From: Nitrosococcus halophilus Nc 4
Lineage (GTDB): Bacteria; Pseudomonadota; Gammaproteobacteria; Nitrosococcales; Nitrosococcaceae
Length of the DNA: 64,000 nucleotides
Assembly: GCF_000024725.1 (NCBI RefSeq)
Contig: NC_013960.1
Coordinates: forward strand, 2,590,001 to 2,654,000
Direction of reading: 5' to 3'
Under the pieces are notes generated by a model. The model made no database searches and was not told the DNA's origin. It saw only the letters and a program-made list of their open reading frames with translations. A program made the position numbers and the translations under genes. Below, piece by piece: positions 1 to 8,458 of this stretch. The stretch's first letter is position 1. Each line of letters starts with the position of its first letter.

Positions 1-2064
1 GGTGATCGCCATCTGGACCGGTACGTCGACTGGTTGTTGCAAGCAGGCCGTTTTGGCAGAGGAGCTCGACTGTTCGCCGAGGCGGACACAACGTTTCGTG
101 ACAGTCCCGCTGGACGCAGGCTGGCAGCCCGGCTGGCCGGTCTGCTGCTCTGCGGTTATGAGGAGATCGCCGAGTCGCTGCCATCGGATTCTCCCCTGTT
201 GCCGCAGCGTGACAACATGCTAGCCGCCATGGAGGCCTATTGCCGGGGCGATGCCGCCGCCATGAAGGAGAAGCTAAAAGCCATTCCCTTCCGTTCACCC
301 TACCGGGATCTGCGTTTGATCCTGCAAGGGTTGGCGGCCTTGGCGGCGGAGCCAAAGGCTGTTCTTGCTCAACTGGATAAAGTCCCCGCCAATTCTCCCT
401 TCGCACGCTTTGCTCAGGTGGTGCGAACCGTTACCCTGGAGGACAAAGCTCTGCTGGAGGCCGTCAGCCAGCTGCAGGAACCCGAGCGCAAGTTGGTTTT
501 GACCCTGAAGGGTTGGGGCGAAGAGCAAATCGATCTCATCCACCGGCTTCCGGATGTTCGGCAAGCGGGTGCCAAGGAGCTATTCCGGTTTGCCCTGAGT
601 GGCGGTCAATTTGAGAATTCCTCTCTGAAACACTTCTGTCTGGAGTTGTTGCCCCATTATCCCCAAGGTTTGTCCACTTTCGAAAAGCGCTTTGGTCCCC
701 TGCCACCCTTCGAACGTGAACGGATTCAGGCGCTTGGGGCGGAGCGACGCCGTGACCCCATGACCGCCAAGAGGCATTGGGGCCGCTGTGTCGAGGAGTT
801 GACAGTTAACGGCGCCAAAGGGGAGAAAGCGCTCCAGGCTGCCTTGATCCTCCGCCACATGGCTGACTTGGCTATTCAGGAACTGCCCCCCTGGGACGAG
901 GAAGTAGCGCATTGCTTAGCCAAAAGCCTAGAGCTGGATCAAGATGACAAGCCAACCTATCTCAGGCTGATGGATATCGCCCGGCAGCAGGACGACCGCA
1001 AGGCTCAGGACCGGTGGGTGGAGCAGGCAGTACGCCAGTTCCCCGAAGATCCTGAGGTGCTGATGGCGGCGGGAAGGGGGGCCTACCGGCGTGCCGCCTT
1101 CAAGAAAGCGGCAGGCTTTGCCCGGGCCCTGCTAGAGCGCGACCCCATCAATCCCCACGCTAGAAATTTGCTGATTTCTTGCCACCTGGCCCATGCTCGC
1201 AAGCAAATCAAGGCAGGCAAGCATCAGCTAGCTGAGCAAGAGTTAACCGCTGCAGAAGGTTTTTCTCGTCAAGCAGATCAACGGGGCATAGTGGCGTTGA
1301 ACCGGGGCTTTGTGGCCCTGTTGCAGGGCTCGGAGCAGGAAGGTGAAACTTTGCTGCAGGAGGGCTTGCGGGAGCTAGGGGGGGGCTTGGTCGCCCAGTT
1401 CCGATTTCTGGTGGACGGCCACCGTTTGGGAATTGCCCAGCGCACCCTGACTCGGCACTACAATCGGATCAAGGGTAAACCGCCTTCTCCCACCTCGAAG
1501 GATATCGTGCTGTTGGCGGAGCTGCTGCATCGCTACAGCGAGGATGGAGTCAAGAAAATTCCCGAGATCCTGGAACGCTTGCGAAAACCCCTTAAGGCCG
1601 CAGCCCGGCTAGATTTCTCCGAGCAGGAACTGCAGGCGATTCTCGTCGCCCTGGAGAAGGTCGGTCATTATCTGTTGCTCAAAGACTACGCTGGAGCGGC
1701 GTTAGATCGTTTTGGCCAACAGCCCCGATTCCTCTATTACTATGTGCTTGGACGAACCAAAGGCCGGCAGGAGCGGATGACGGTAGTTGATCATATTCAG
1801 CTTCAGACCGGATTAGAACAGGCGCTGGAGGCGGAAGATCACCAAACCGCTGCCCTTATTGGAGATTTCCTGGGGATGCCGGCGCTCATGCCGAGCGGGG
1901 TTCCGCCCTTGCCCTTGGAGCTGGATGAGGTGATCAGAGAGCTTATGGATTTTCTGGACACGGATAATCCCCAAGAGGTGTTGGATTTTATCGAAGAGCA
2001 GATGGAAGAAAGGGGTGAATTTCCGCCATTTCCTCTGCCTTTTCCTAAAGGGAAGCCAAAATGA
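1..2064 (+). CDS. Helical-repeat (TPR-like) protein of the Hsp70 operon, 5' end outside the window
   Basis: The reading frame is open to the left edge, so the N-terminus is missing. The visible part is about 687 residues. It is rich in Leu, Ala, Glu and Arg and has pairs of amphipathic helices. The stretch around residues 300-430 has TPR-like spacing (AGRGAYRRAAFKKAAG, followed by ALLERDPINPHARNLLIS). The C-terminal tail is acidic and then proline-rich. No catalytic motif is visible. Its stop overlaps the start of the J-like gene by 4 bases (ATGA), and J-like, GrpE-like and Hsp70 genes follow on the same strand. I infer a scaffold or client-recruiting subunit of this chaperone set. The exact family is not recognised. 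Confidence 0.75.
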   Translation, partial: GDRHLDRYVDWLLQAGRFGRGARLFAEADTTFRDSPAGRRLAARLAGLLLCGYEEIAESLPSDSPLLPQRDNMLAAMEAYCRGDAAAMKEKLKAIPFRSPYRDLRLILQGLAALAAEPKAVLAQLDKVPANSPFARFAQVVRTVTLEDKALLEAVSQLQEPERKLVLTLKGWGEEQIDLIHRLPDVRQAGAKELFRFALSGGQFENSSLKHFCLELLPHYPQGLSTFEKRFGPLPPFERERIQALGAERRRDPMTAKRHWGRCVEELTVNGAKGEKALQAALILRHMADLAIQELPPWDEEVAHCLAKSLELDQDDKPTYLRLMDIARQQDDRKAQDRWVEQAVRQFPEDPEVLMAAGRGAYRRAAFKKAAGFARALLERDPINPHARNLLISCHLAHARKQIKAGKHQLAEQELTAAEGFSRQADQRGIVALNRGFVALLQGSEQEGETLLQEGLRELGGGLVAQFRFLVDGHRLGIAQRTLTRHYNRIKGKPPSPTSKDIVLLAELLHRYSEDGVKKIPEILERLRKPLKAAARLDFSEQELQAILVALEKVGHYLLLKDYAGAALDRFGQQPRFLYYYVLGRTKGRQERMTVVDHIQLQTGLEQALEAEDHQTAALIGDFLGMPALMPSGVPPLPLELDEVIRELMDFLDTDNPQEVLDFIEEQMEERGEFPPFPLPFPKGKPK

Positions 2065-2369
2065 CCAATCCTTTCCAGGTATTAGGTGTACCCGAGACGG
2101 CCGATGATGGGGAAATCAAGAAGGCCTACCTTAGCAAGGTGCGGGAGTTTCCACCCGACCGGGCCCCCCAGCGTTTCCAAGCCGTGCGCCATGCATTCGA
2201 GGCGATTGGAACCCATCGCGATCGCCTGCGCTATCGTCTTTTTCATGCCGAGCCACCGGAACTCAGCGAACTGCTGGACACCCCTTCCCAGAAGGCAGGG
2301 GCTCGACGTCCTTCTCTGGAGCAGTTGCAACGGGCGTTGGCGGCGACCCTAACAGGCAAAGTCGACTAA
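2061..2369 (+). CDS. Short J-domain-like protein lacking the HPD motif
   Basis: A 102-residue protein that is little more than a J-domain. It opens NPFQVLGVPETADDGEIKKA, the normal helix I-II region of DnaJ, and continues with KVREFPPDRAP and a helix III (FQAVRHAFEAIG). The loop that should read His-Pro-Asp reads Pro-Pro-Asp, so the invariant His is replaced. In known J-proteins HPD is needed to stimulate Hsp70 ATPase. There is no Gly/Phe region, zinc finger or substrate domain. It is translationally coupled to the upstream gene (ATGA overlap) and lies 19 bases before the GrpE-like gene. I infer an adapter for the Hsp70 encoded at 3030-4805, with an altered or weakened stimulating role. Confidence 0.85.
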   Translation: MTNPFQVLGVPETADDGEIKKAYLSKVREFPPDRAPQRFQAVRHAFEAIGTHRDRLRYRLFHAEPPELSELLDTPSQKAGARRPSLEQLQRALAATLTGKVD

Positions 2370-2388
2370 GCTTGAACAGTGAGGTGAT

Positions 2389-3033
2389 ATGGATCAAGCG
2401 GTGAAGGAAGAACTGATAGCCCAGTTCCGTGCCTACCTGGAGCAAGCGGGGGACGAGCCAGCACTGGAGGAAGAGGCCTTTTCCCTGTTGGCAGAGCTGT
2501 CTGGGCTGAGGACCGAGGTCAAGCGGGAGTCCCGCCAGGTCAAAGAAGCCCTGGAGCAGTTTAAGTCGGTGTTTGCCACCCTCCAGGCGGGAAATGAATC
2601 CCTGTCCCGAGAGTTGGAGAGCCGCCGGGCGGCGGAGAAAACCCTATGGCGGCAGACCTTGCGCCCTCTGCTGCTGGAGCTGTTGGATTTGCGCGATCGT
2701 CTAGAGGCCGGCCTTGAGCTGGAGATACCGTCCCGGCGTCCACTGCTTCCAGGACTGTGCCGGCGGCAGAATCAGCTACTCGAATCCTTGCGGGAAGGAC
2801 AGGGGATGACTTTGCGGCGGCTGGATCGAATCCTGGGAGATTACCGGGTTCGAGCCCTGGAGGTGTTGGACAAGCCTCTTGATCCCCATACCATGCGGGT
2901 GCTGGAGGTGGAGTTTCGGCCTGACCAAGCTCAGGGCATTGTCACCGGCGAGTTGCGCAAGGGATTTCTCTGGGATGAGGAGCTGCTGCGTCCGGCTGAA
3001 GTAAAGGTCAACAAGCGAGACGACAAACCGTGA
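2389..3033 (+). CDS. GrpE-like nucleotide exchange factor of the dedicated Hsp70 system
   Basis: A 214-residue protein. Residues about 30-85 form a long charged coiled coil (heptads with EALEQFKSVFATLQ), a middle four-helix region follows, and the C-terminal beta wing ends TGELRKGFLWDEELLRPAEV, matching the GrpE signature (E-x3-G-[YF]-x-W-x5-RPA-x-V). GrpE dimers release ADP from Hsp70. The sequence is far from the housekeeping GrpE type, which suggests specialisation for the neighbouring Hsp70. An upstream GAGGTGAT precedes the ATG, and the stop overlaps the Hsp70 start (GTGAATGA) by 4 bases. Confidence 0.85.
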   Translation: MDQAVKEELIAQFRAYLEQAGDEPALEEEAFSLLAELSGLRTEVKRESRQVKEALEQFKSVFATLQAGNESLSRELESRRAAEKTLWRQTLRPLLLELLDLRDRLEAGLELEIPSRRPLLPGLCRRQNQLLESLREGQGMTLRRLDRILGDYRVRALEVLDKPLDPHTMRVLEVEFRPDQAQGIVTGELRKGFLWDEELLRPAEVKVNKRDDKP

Positions 3034-4805
3034 ATGAAAAAAGCGAACTAATTATCGGCATTGACCTGGGCACCACCAACTCAGAGGTGGCTGTCTTTCA
3101 GGGGGACAAGGTGGTGGTCATTGCCGACGAAAATGGCAGTAAAATCCTGCCCTCATTCGTGGGAGTGGGGGATGACGGTGCCCTCCTTGTGGGGGAGGCG
3201 GCTAAGAACCAGTATCCCCTGTACCCCGAGCGCACCGTGAAGTCCATTAAACGCCAGATGGGCAGCGACGAGACCGTGGAGATGGCGGGCAAAAGTTACG
3301 CGCCCCAGGAGATCTCCGCCATTATCCTCAAGCGCCTCAAGGCCATCGCCGAGCGTTATCTGGAGCGGCCTGCAAGCAAAGCAGTCATCACGGTTCCGGC
3401 TTACTTTAATGACGCCCAGCGTCAGGCCACCCGGGAAGCGGGCAGAATCGCCGGCCTGGAAGTGGTGCGTATTATCAACGAGCCTACCGCTGCTGCGCTC
3501 TCCTATGAGGCCGCCCATCATGGCGCTAAGCACATCCTGGTCTACGATCTGGGGGGCGGTACCTTCGATGTTTCCCTGGTCCGGATGGAGGACGAGGTGG
3601 TGGAAGTATTGGCCAGCCACGGCAACAATCATCTGGGGGGCGACGATTTTGATCATAAGATCGTCGATCATCTGCTCCGCCATTTGGAAAAGCAGCACGG
3701 GGTGGATGCCAGGGACTCCCGCCAAGCAATGGCCCGCATTGGCCGGGCAGCGGAGGCGGCCAAGATCGCTTTGTCCGATCAGCCCTTTGTAACCGTTGAG
3801 GAGGAGTACCTCCTCGAGCAGGATGGCCAACCGGTGCACTTGTCCCTGGAGCTGGCCCGGGGCGATTATGAAGCCATGATCGAGCCCTATATCCGGGAAA
3901 CTTTGGAGGCAGTGCATATTGCCCTTAAGGGTGCCAAGCTCACGGTCGCCGATATCGACGAAATTTTGTTAGTCGGGGGGGCTACCCGTACTCCTCTGGT
4001 GAACGAGCAACTCGAGCAAGAACTGGGGCAGCAGCCGCGAGGCGAAGTGGACCCGGACCTGTGTGTGGCGATGGGAGCGGCTATTCAGGCCGCCATGATT
4101 GCCGGTCAGGAGGTCTCGTCGGTATTGGTGGATATTACCCCTTATACTTTTGGCACCAGCGCCTTGGGGGAAATCGACGGCATTCCTACGTTGGATCGTT
4201 TCGTGCCCGTGATCCACAAGAACAGCCCCATTCCGGTCACCAAGAGCGAGGTATTCTATACCGTCCATGATAATCAGAATGCAGTGGACGTCAAAATTTA
4301 TCAAGGTGAGGACCCGGATGCCTTGAATAATGTGCTGATCGGGCGGTTTCTCGTTGAAGGCTTAAGCAAGGTGCCCGCTGGCAATCCCATTGTGATGCGC
4401 TTATCCCTGGATCTAGACGGGGTGCTAAATGTCTCGGCGGTGGAGAAAAGCACTGGCCTGGAAAAATCCATTACCATTGACAATGCGCTTCGGCGCTATG
4501 AGCAGGAAGAGATGGAGGCAGCCCAGGCACGGATCAACGCCCTCTTCGAGGAAGAAGCCGTCGAGGAGGGGGAGATTATAGAGGCAGAGGAGACGGAGGA
4601 AGCGCAGCTTCAACATGCCCTGGTTCAGGCCGGTGCTTTGGTGGAAAAGGCCGAGCGCATGCTGGAAGAGGCGACCCCCGAGGATCGGGAGGACATGGTT
4701 GATCTCATCGAGACTATCCGGGATGCCATGGCCGCCAAGGACAGCGCGGCCTTGAAGACCGCCGTCGATGAACTGTCGGATATTCTCTACTATCTAGAGA
4801 GCTGA
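3030..4805 (+). CDS. DnaK-like Hsp70 chaperone (second, operon-specific copy)
   Basis: A 591-residue Hsp70. The ATPase domain has phosphate-1 GIDLGTTNSEVAV at the N-terminus, DLGGGTFDVSL near residue 175 and the adenosine motif LLVGGATRTPLV near residue 315. The substrate-binding beta domain follows (DITPYTFGTSALG, then YTVHDNQNAVDVKIYQGE), and after it a shortened, very acidic helical lid. It is shorter than housekeeping DnaK (about 640) and lacks its usual disordered tail. The start overlaps the GrpE-like gene and its stop overlaps the zinc-ribbon gene, so the five genes are tightly coupled. The family binds exposed hydrophobic peptides using ATP; the client here is unknown. It is clearly not dnaK itself, which normally sits with dnaJ and grpE of standard type. 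Confidence 0.93.
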   Translation: MNEKSELIIGIDLGTTNSEVAVFQGDKVVVIADENGSKILPSFVGVGDDGALLVGEAAKNQYPLYPERTVKSIKRQMGSDETVEMAGKSYAPQEISAIILKRLKAIAERYLERPASKAVITVPAYFNDAQRQATREAGRIAGLEVVRIINEPTAAALSYEAAHHGAKHILVYDLGGGTFDVSLVRMEDEVVEVLASHGNNHLGGDDFDHKIVDHLLRHLEKQHGVDARDSRQAMARIGRAAEAAKIALSDQPFVTVEEEYLLEQDGQPVHLSLELARGDYEAMIEPYIRETLEAVHIALKGAKLTVADIDEILLVGGATRTPLVNEQLEQELGQQPRGEVDPDLCVAMGAAIQAAMIAGQEVSSVLVDITPYTFGTSALGEIDGIPTLDRFVPVIHKNSPIPVTKSEVFYTVHDNQNAVDVKIYQGEDPDALNNVLIGRFLVEGLSKVPAGNPIVMRLSLDLDGVLNVSAVEKSTGLEKSITIDNALRRYEQEEMEAAQARINALFEEEAVEEGEIIEAEETEEAQLQHALVQAGALVEKAERMLEEATPEDREDMVDLIETIRDAMAAKDSAALKTAVDELSDILYYLES

Positions 4806-5053
4806 TGGAGCGTTGTCCTAATTGCGGCGCCCGCTACAAGGGCGGAAGGGAATGCCACCGCTGCGGTATGGAGCTATCGCGGCTGCTGCATATCGAAAGC
4901 CAAGCTAAGCGCTGGGAACAGGTTGCCGTGAAGCGGCTGGCGGCAGGAGATAGGGAAGGGGCAGAGACAGCGGTAGCCAGGTCGTTAGCCCTGCAACGCC
5001 GCCCTCTGGCTTTGGTTTTGCGAGCCTTCGTTCGGCAGGGGAGCGCTGAGTAG
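4805..5053 (+). CDS. Small zinc-ribbon plus helical-hairpin protein closing the Hsp70 operon
   Basis: An 82-residue protein with a four-cysteine zinc ribbon at the N-terminus (CPNCGARYKGGRECHRCG, two CxxC pairs), followed by two or three helices resembling one TPR unit (VAVKRLAAGDREGAETAVAR). Its ATG overlaps the Hsp70 stop. The family is not named with certainty; rubredoxin-like ribbons of this kind often sit beside chaperone or repeat-protein genes. The 3' half of the gene and its downstream bases recur as a diverged copy at 12105-12284, beyond the toxin-antitoxin island, so this 3' end is an old recombination or integration boundary. Confidence 0.8.
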   Translation: MERCPNCGARYKGGRECHRCGMELSRLLHIESQAKRWEQVAVKRLAAGDREGAETAVARSLALQRRPLALVLRAFVRQGSAE

Positions 5054-5086
5054 AAGTGTTGTCGAGCTTTCAAAACTAAGTATCTC

Positions 5087-5171
5087 TGTAAAAATTTTGG
5101 GGGGAAATGTGGTCGTTTTCGCGCCCCCCTACAAGCCGACAAGTAGCGTGCGCTGTGCGCACGAAGAGGAG
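5087..5171 (-). repeat. Dispersed repeat, CTTCGTGCGCAC family, copy 1
   Basis: Read on the minus strand this resembles 45945-46034: both carry CTTCGTGCGCAC at one end, then GCTACTTGTCGG, a CAGGGGCG/TAGGGGGGCG block, and AAAATTTT near the other end. It sits just after the zinc-ribbon gene, at the left edge of the toxin-antitoxin island. No protein is encoded. Confidence 0.75.
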
Positions 5172-5297
5172 GGATGAGAGGCCAGGAAAACAAAATCCTC
5201 AGAACTTTCGCTGGGGTACTTAAACTACTTATGGCAACAAGCAAGACTTGACCCATTTGTCCTACAACCTTTTACTCACTTGCCGTTTATTAGAGAT

Positions 5298-5519
5298 TTA
5301 CACTACTTCCTGCATAGGCCTAATGCGAGGACTAGGAAGTGCACGCCCCTCTTCTTCGAAATGACGAATAACATCTTCAACAACCTCACATAATTCACCG
5401 TATAGTCTTACCGGATCATCTCCGTGAATTCCTGTAATCAAGTCAGGGCATTTTCCAATATAAGCTTGATCTTCTTCACTCCACTCGACCCATTTATGAT
5501 ACTGATCGATCTTTTTCAT
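5298..5519 (-). CDS. hicB: HicB-type antitoxin
   Basis: A 73-residue protein with the short HicB fold. The N-terminal half (YHKWVEWSEEDQAYIGKCPD) is the partial RNase-H-like beta region in which an acidic, aromatic strand leads to a CPDL-type turn. The C-terminal half is a helix (LCEVVEDVIRHFEEEG) and a short tail. It lacks a DNA-binding C-terminal HTH or RHH, so autoregulation may be weak. The ATG overlaps the hicA stop (ATGA), the usual toxin-first order of hicAB. HicB binds and blocks HicA. Both genes look intact, unlike most TA loci around them. Confidence 0.88.
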   Translation of the reverse strand: MKKIDQYHKWVEWSEEDQAYIGKCPDLITGIHGDDPVRLYGELCEVVEDVIRHFEEEGRALPSPRIRPMQEVV

Positions 5520-5719
5520 TTCTTCACCGTTTCTATAGCTTGTTTCACCTGCTTTTCTTGATAAGGTTTCGCATCGTCACCAGACCTTCCGCTGAGTGTC
5601 ACGGCACCGGCATACTTGGCATGTGCAAATTTACGATGCGATCCTTTACCACCACCTGATATTTCGTAAAACCCAGCTTCTTTTAGATCTTGGATAAGTT
5701 CTCTGATTTTTCTTGCCAT
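5516..5719 (-). CDS. hicA: HicA-type mRNA interferase toxin
   Basis: A 67-residue protein. It has the double-stranded-RNA-binding-like alpha-beta-beta-beta-alpha layout and the key motif GGKGSHRKF with the catalytic His, preceded by LIQDLKEAGFYEISG. HicA enzymes are about 60 residues and cleave mRNA on or off the ribosome. The gene is first in the operon and its TGA overlaps hicB. The basic C-terminal helix KQVKQAIE is present. It appears full length and potentially active. Confidence 0.88.
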   Translation of the reverse strand: MARKIRELIQDLKEAGFYEISGGGKGSHRKFAHAKYAGAVTLSGRSGDDAKPYQEKQVKQAIETVKK

Positions 5720-5773
5720 GTTTACAAATTCAATCTGTGGCGCAAACTGTGTAATGCCTAATAGCTAAATAGT

Positions 5774-6066
5774 TCAACATCTATGCCCTGGATTCTCTCG
5801 CCAAGCCTCTTTTGCAAGCAGTGGCAAACTCAGCTTCCCTTGGTGCTGGTCCTGCATCGCAAGCCAGCTCTCCGGCGTACGACCTAAAGCCTTCGATAGC
5901 GCAAAGCCATTTCAGGCGATATGTTGCTCTCACCGTTCAATAAGAGATTCAGGGTCGAGAGTGATACGCCAAGACTTGCCGCTACCTTTCGCACACTAAT
6001 ACCGTAAGGTGTGATATAGACCTCACGAATAAACTCGCCCGGATGTGGTGGATTATGCATACGCAT
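5774..6066 (-). pseudogene. higA-type antitoxin, frameshifted
   Basis: The first 60 residues are a typical HigA ([20 protein letters not shown], then a Cro/C1 helix-turn-helix [21 protein letters not shown]). After MALR the frame breaks. In the -1 frame the family's tail resumes ([20 protein letters not shown], ending KEAWRENPGHRC). One missing base near 5901 explains it. The start ATG overlaps the stop of the toxin remnant upstream (TAATG), the normal higBA order. The N-terminal HTH would still be translated, so DNA binding may survive in a truncated protein. Confidence 0.85.
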
Positions 6067-6164
6067 TAGCGATAATCCTCATAATTTACTACGTAAGCGT
6101 TACCATCCCGAAACTCAAACGTGATGCGCCAATTCCCGCTCACCGAAATGGACCAAAGTGTCTT
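6066..6164 (-). pseudogene. higB-type RelE-fold toxin, last ~32 residues only
   Basis: On the minus strand, in frame to the TAA that overlaps higA, lies KTLWSISVSGNWRITFEFRD followed by [12 protein letters not shown]. This is the characteristic C-terminus of small HigB toxins, whose conserved end is NYEDYH. Upstream of 6164 the reading frame meets a stop at once, and the sequence becomes the 3' end of the next antitoxin gene. The toxin N-terminus and its own promoter were therefore deleted at a junction lying exactly at the end of the neighbouring gene. Confidence 0.8.
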
Positions 6165-6167
6165 CCA

Positions 6168-6473
6168 TTATGGGGTAGATTTTGCTTGCTCTGCGACTGC
6201 CTCAATGACGGCTTTCGGGTTTTTATCTACCACTTTTAGGAGTACCAAAGCTGTACCTCTGGGTGTTCTTAAACCCTGCTCCCAGTGCCTTAAGGTACCT
6301 AAAGAAATACCAAAAGTCGCACAAAAGCGCTGCTGACTCATACCCGTCTTTTCTCGTATTGCTTTAACGTCCACATGGCGTGGCTTGTGCTCAACGACAC
6401 CATTTTTCTTACCCTTTTCATGGTTGAGAGCATCTTGTAAACCAGCATGAATTTCATCGGAAGCTTTACCCAT
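6168..6473 (-). CDS. HTH antitoxin of HigA2/NadS type
   Basis: About 101 residues from the ATG at 6473. A TTG start at 6494 is possible but overlaps the toxin remnant. The C-terminal half is a Xre helix-turn-helix: DVKAIREKTGMSQQRFCATF, then GISLGTLRHWEQGLRTPRGT and LVLLKVVDKNPKAV. This is the hallmark of antitoxins paired with HigB2-type RelE toxins. The partner at 6484-6702 is broken, so this is an intact antitoxin with a dead toxin. The palindrome at 6716-6730 upstream is the probable operator. Confidence 0.88.
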   Translation of the reverse strand: MGKASDEIHAGLQDALNHEKGKKNGVVEHKPRHVDVKAIREKTGMSQQRFCATFGISLGTLRHWEQGLRTPRGTALVLLKVVDKNPKAVIEAVAEQAKSTP

Positions 6474-6483
6474 TTCTTTGCCT

Positions 6484-6702
6484 CTAATAATCAAAGTAAT
6501 AAATTATTCTGTATACACCACTTTTACTACTATCATTTCTTGCCCATCGAAGTTTTCTGACACCGTTAGTGTTAGTGCCTTGAATGATAGTCCCTGAAGC
6601 AGGGTACTCAGAAAGATAAGCAATTAAATCATTTCTTTCTTCTTCTGAGAGTAGTTTTTAGGCTTTTTTACGATAGGGTTGAGTTTCAGCGACAGTGATC
6701 AT
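6484..6702 (-). pseudogene. HigB2/RelE-type toxin, nonsense mutation and lost C-terminus
   Basis: Minus-strand translation begins MITVAETQPYRKKA, hits an in-frame TAA at codon 15, then continues in the same frame as KLLSEEERNDLIAYLSEYP, ASGTIIQGTNTNGVRKLRWA and RNDSSKSGVYRIIYYF. The order and motifs (SEEER, YPxxG, GVRKLRWA, RIIYY) are those of HigB2 toxins of about 105 residues. An apparent 6-base duplication gives TNTN where the family usually has one copy. The last ~35 residues are missing: a stop follows IIYYFDY, next to the antitoxin start. Three lesions in one short gene indicate long decay. Confidence 0.85.
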
Positions 6703-6715
6703 GCTTAAGTTAATA

Positions 6716-6730
6716 TACTCCAATGGAGTA
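6716..6730. promoter_or_regulatory. Perfect palindrome, probable TA operator
   Basis: TACTCCAATGGAGTA is a perfect 15-bp inverted repeat 14 bases upstream of the broken HigB2 start. HTH antitoxins of this class bind such sites to repress their own operon. The site looks preserved although the toxin is destroyed. Confidence 0.6.
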
Positions 6731-6876
6731 CTGATATCAAGGAGAAGCTGGAACTCTAAGTGTTATTTGGTGCTTCCCCGAGAACTTGAAAAACTGCTGG
6801 AAAAGCCCTTTTTCAGTAGGGTGGGTTAAGGTGTGTCAGCGCCGTACCCACCAAAATCTAAGTGCTTACTGACCCG

Positions 6877-8388
6877 AATGGCACTTAGTTAAGCTTTAAG
6901 CTTTTTAGGATGCCCCTGTTTTTTAGTTTTATCCCTGGCTTGCTCTCGATTGATCATTAATAGTGAAAAGGGTTTAGGCCTTCGTTTTACCGCTCTTGGC
7001 TCGATACGCCCAGGGCGATTTCCGACCGTTTTCTGCGCTATCAAGGCAAATAACATCCCTTCATCTGCTTGAACGCCAGCGGCTTGGCTCTGCTGGCTCC
7101 AGGCTATCCACAGCTGCACAGTGTGTTTAAAACTAAGCTGTCTTGGTAGCACATTGGCAAGTAAGGCTGATTGTGCCATGAGTAAACGTATAAGATTGTA
7201 GGCTAGAAAATACACCCACATTTCTTTTTCGGCCATTTCCGGCGTTTTGCAGCTCAGTGTCTCCATCCCTAACGTGGTTTTAATATTTCGAAGGTCCACC
7301 TCGACGTGCCAACGTTTTTTATAAAGCGCCTTAAGCTCCTGTCTCGGGAACGCTTTAGATGAAAGCAAGGTCGTTATCAATACTTTATCGTTGACCTTCA
7401 ACTCGCGAAGGGTGATCAACGCCGGTGCGCTATCATAGTCTTCTTGGCTCATCCAATCAGGTTTAGATTGGGGCTTGTATAACTCTACCAGAGGGTCTTT
7501 GGGACCGAGGCGTTTGCCCCGACGGAAGTCGGTGACCCGCTTGCGTGCCCCCAATTGTTCAAACACGCCATCAATGCCTCGTCCAAGCATTGCCGTTAAC
7601 ATAAAATAGGTGCCAAAAAGCGCATCTCCCAGCACCACATCACCGCCATGAAACGTCTCCAGCATTGAGCGAAGTAAGCTCTGTTCGCTCGAACCTTTAC
7701 CGCTTAAGGACCCAATGAGGCATTCGTGAGCGCGCCGCTAGACAAATTGAGCACCCCCACCATCCGGCCAATGGCAAATCCAAGGCCAGGTGCTTGGCTG
7801 CTTTGCTGGGGGTAAACAGCCTGATTGGCCGCCGTATCAGGTAGCGTCACGGTGGTCCCATCGATTAAATAAACCCGCCTGCCATGCCAGCACCAGTGCT
7901 CGGGGAGCTGCTCGTTTATCAGTTCACCGGTGTAACGGGCCAGCGCCGAGACCATCCCTAACGGCAGCCGTTGCCGCGCCTGGCAATACCCTCCCGTGGC
8001 CGTACTGCACGGCAATAAACCGCCCACCACGCGTTTGATGGCCGCATCGTTCACCGCTTTTTGACAAGAACGCTCTTCGCTCATGGCCTGGGCTAAAAAC
8101 ATGGATAAGGTTTCTGTGGGGGGGAACTGGCGCTTGCGGTGCTCCTCCGGTAACCATTGTTCTACCACCGACAACAGCTCCGCTCCCGTCAGTAGATTAA
8201 AAAAGTGATACGAATCGCTATTTTTTACTAGCGCTTGAATTCGTTGTTGTTTACAACGCACAACTTTGCTATGACTAGACATGAAAGCTCGACCCCGTGA
8301 TAATTAAATTGTTGGGTCACAATGAGTTTATCACTGGACTAGCTTTCCTTCTTTTAAATTAGTCCCTTAAGCTTAACTAAGTGCCATT
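6877..8388 (-). mobile_element. IS4-type insertion sequence, inactivated
   Basis: The element is bounded by 20-bp perfect inverted repeats: AATGGCACTTAGTTAAGCTT at 6877-6896 and its complement at 8369-8388. It is about 1512 bp long and contains one transposase gene on the minus strand, broken by a frameshift. The bases just outside both ends read CTTACTGACCC in inverted orientation, so the terminal repeat may extend a few bases further with mismatches. No clear target duplication is visible. Confidence 0.85.
6889..8282 (-). pseudogene. IS4-family transposase, single frameshift
   Basis: The N-terminal frame (8282 down to 7704) carries CQKAVNDAAIKRVVGG, GGYCQARQRLP and the first catalytic Asp in VYLIDGTTVTLPDT. 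It then stops at SLGP. In the next frame GKGSSEQSLLRSM runs directly into LETFHGGDVVLGDALF, which holds the second Asp, and on to the Y-x2-R-x3-E-type region (YKKRWHVEVDLRNIKTTLGM) with the last Glu. One missing base near 7704 joins the two parts. All three DDE residues are still readable, so the inactivation is recent relative to the TA relics nearby. Confidence 0.9.
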
Positions 8389-8458
8389 CCTTACTGACCC
8401 CTTTAGCTATGCTTTAAGCAAGACCTGATCCCTTTACGTACTGGCTGCATGCAACCGT

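Noticed and set aside
3153-3917. Long open frame antisense to the Hsp70 gene (about 254 codons)
   Set aside because: It is the mirror of a GC-rich highly conserved gene, shows no family motif and no ribosome site; typical shadow frame.
6826-6862. Palindrome GGGTGGGTTAAGG...CGTACCCACC as a second IS end
   Set aside because: Common dispersed hairpin, not matched at the other side of the IS4 element; the inner 20-bp repeats define the IS better.
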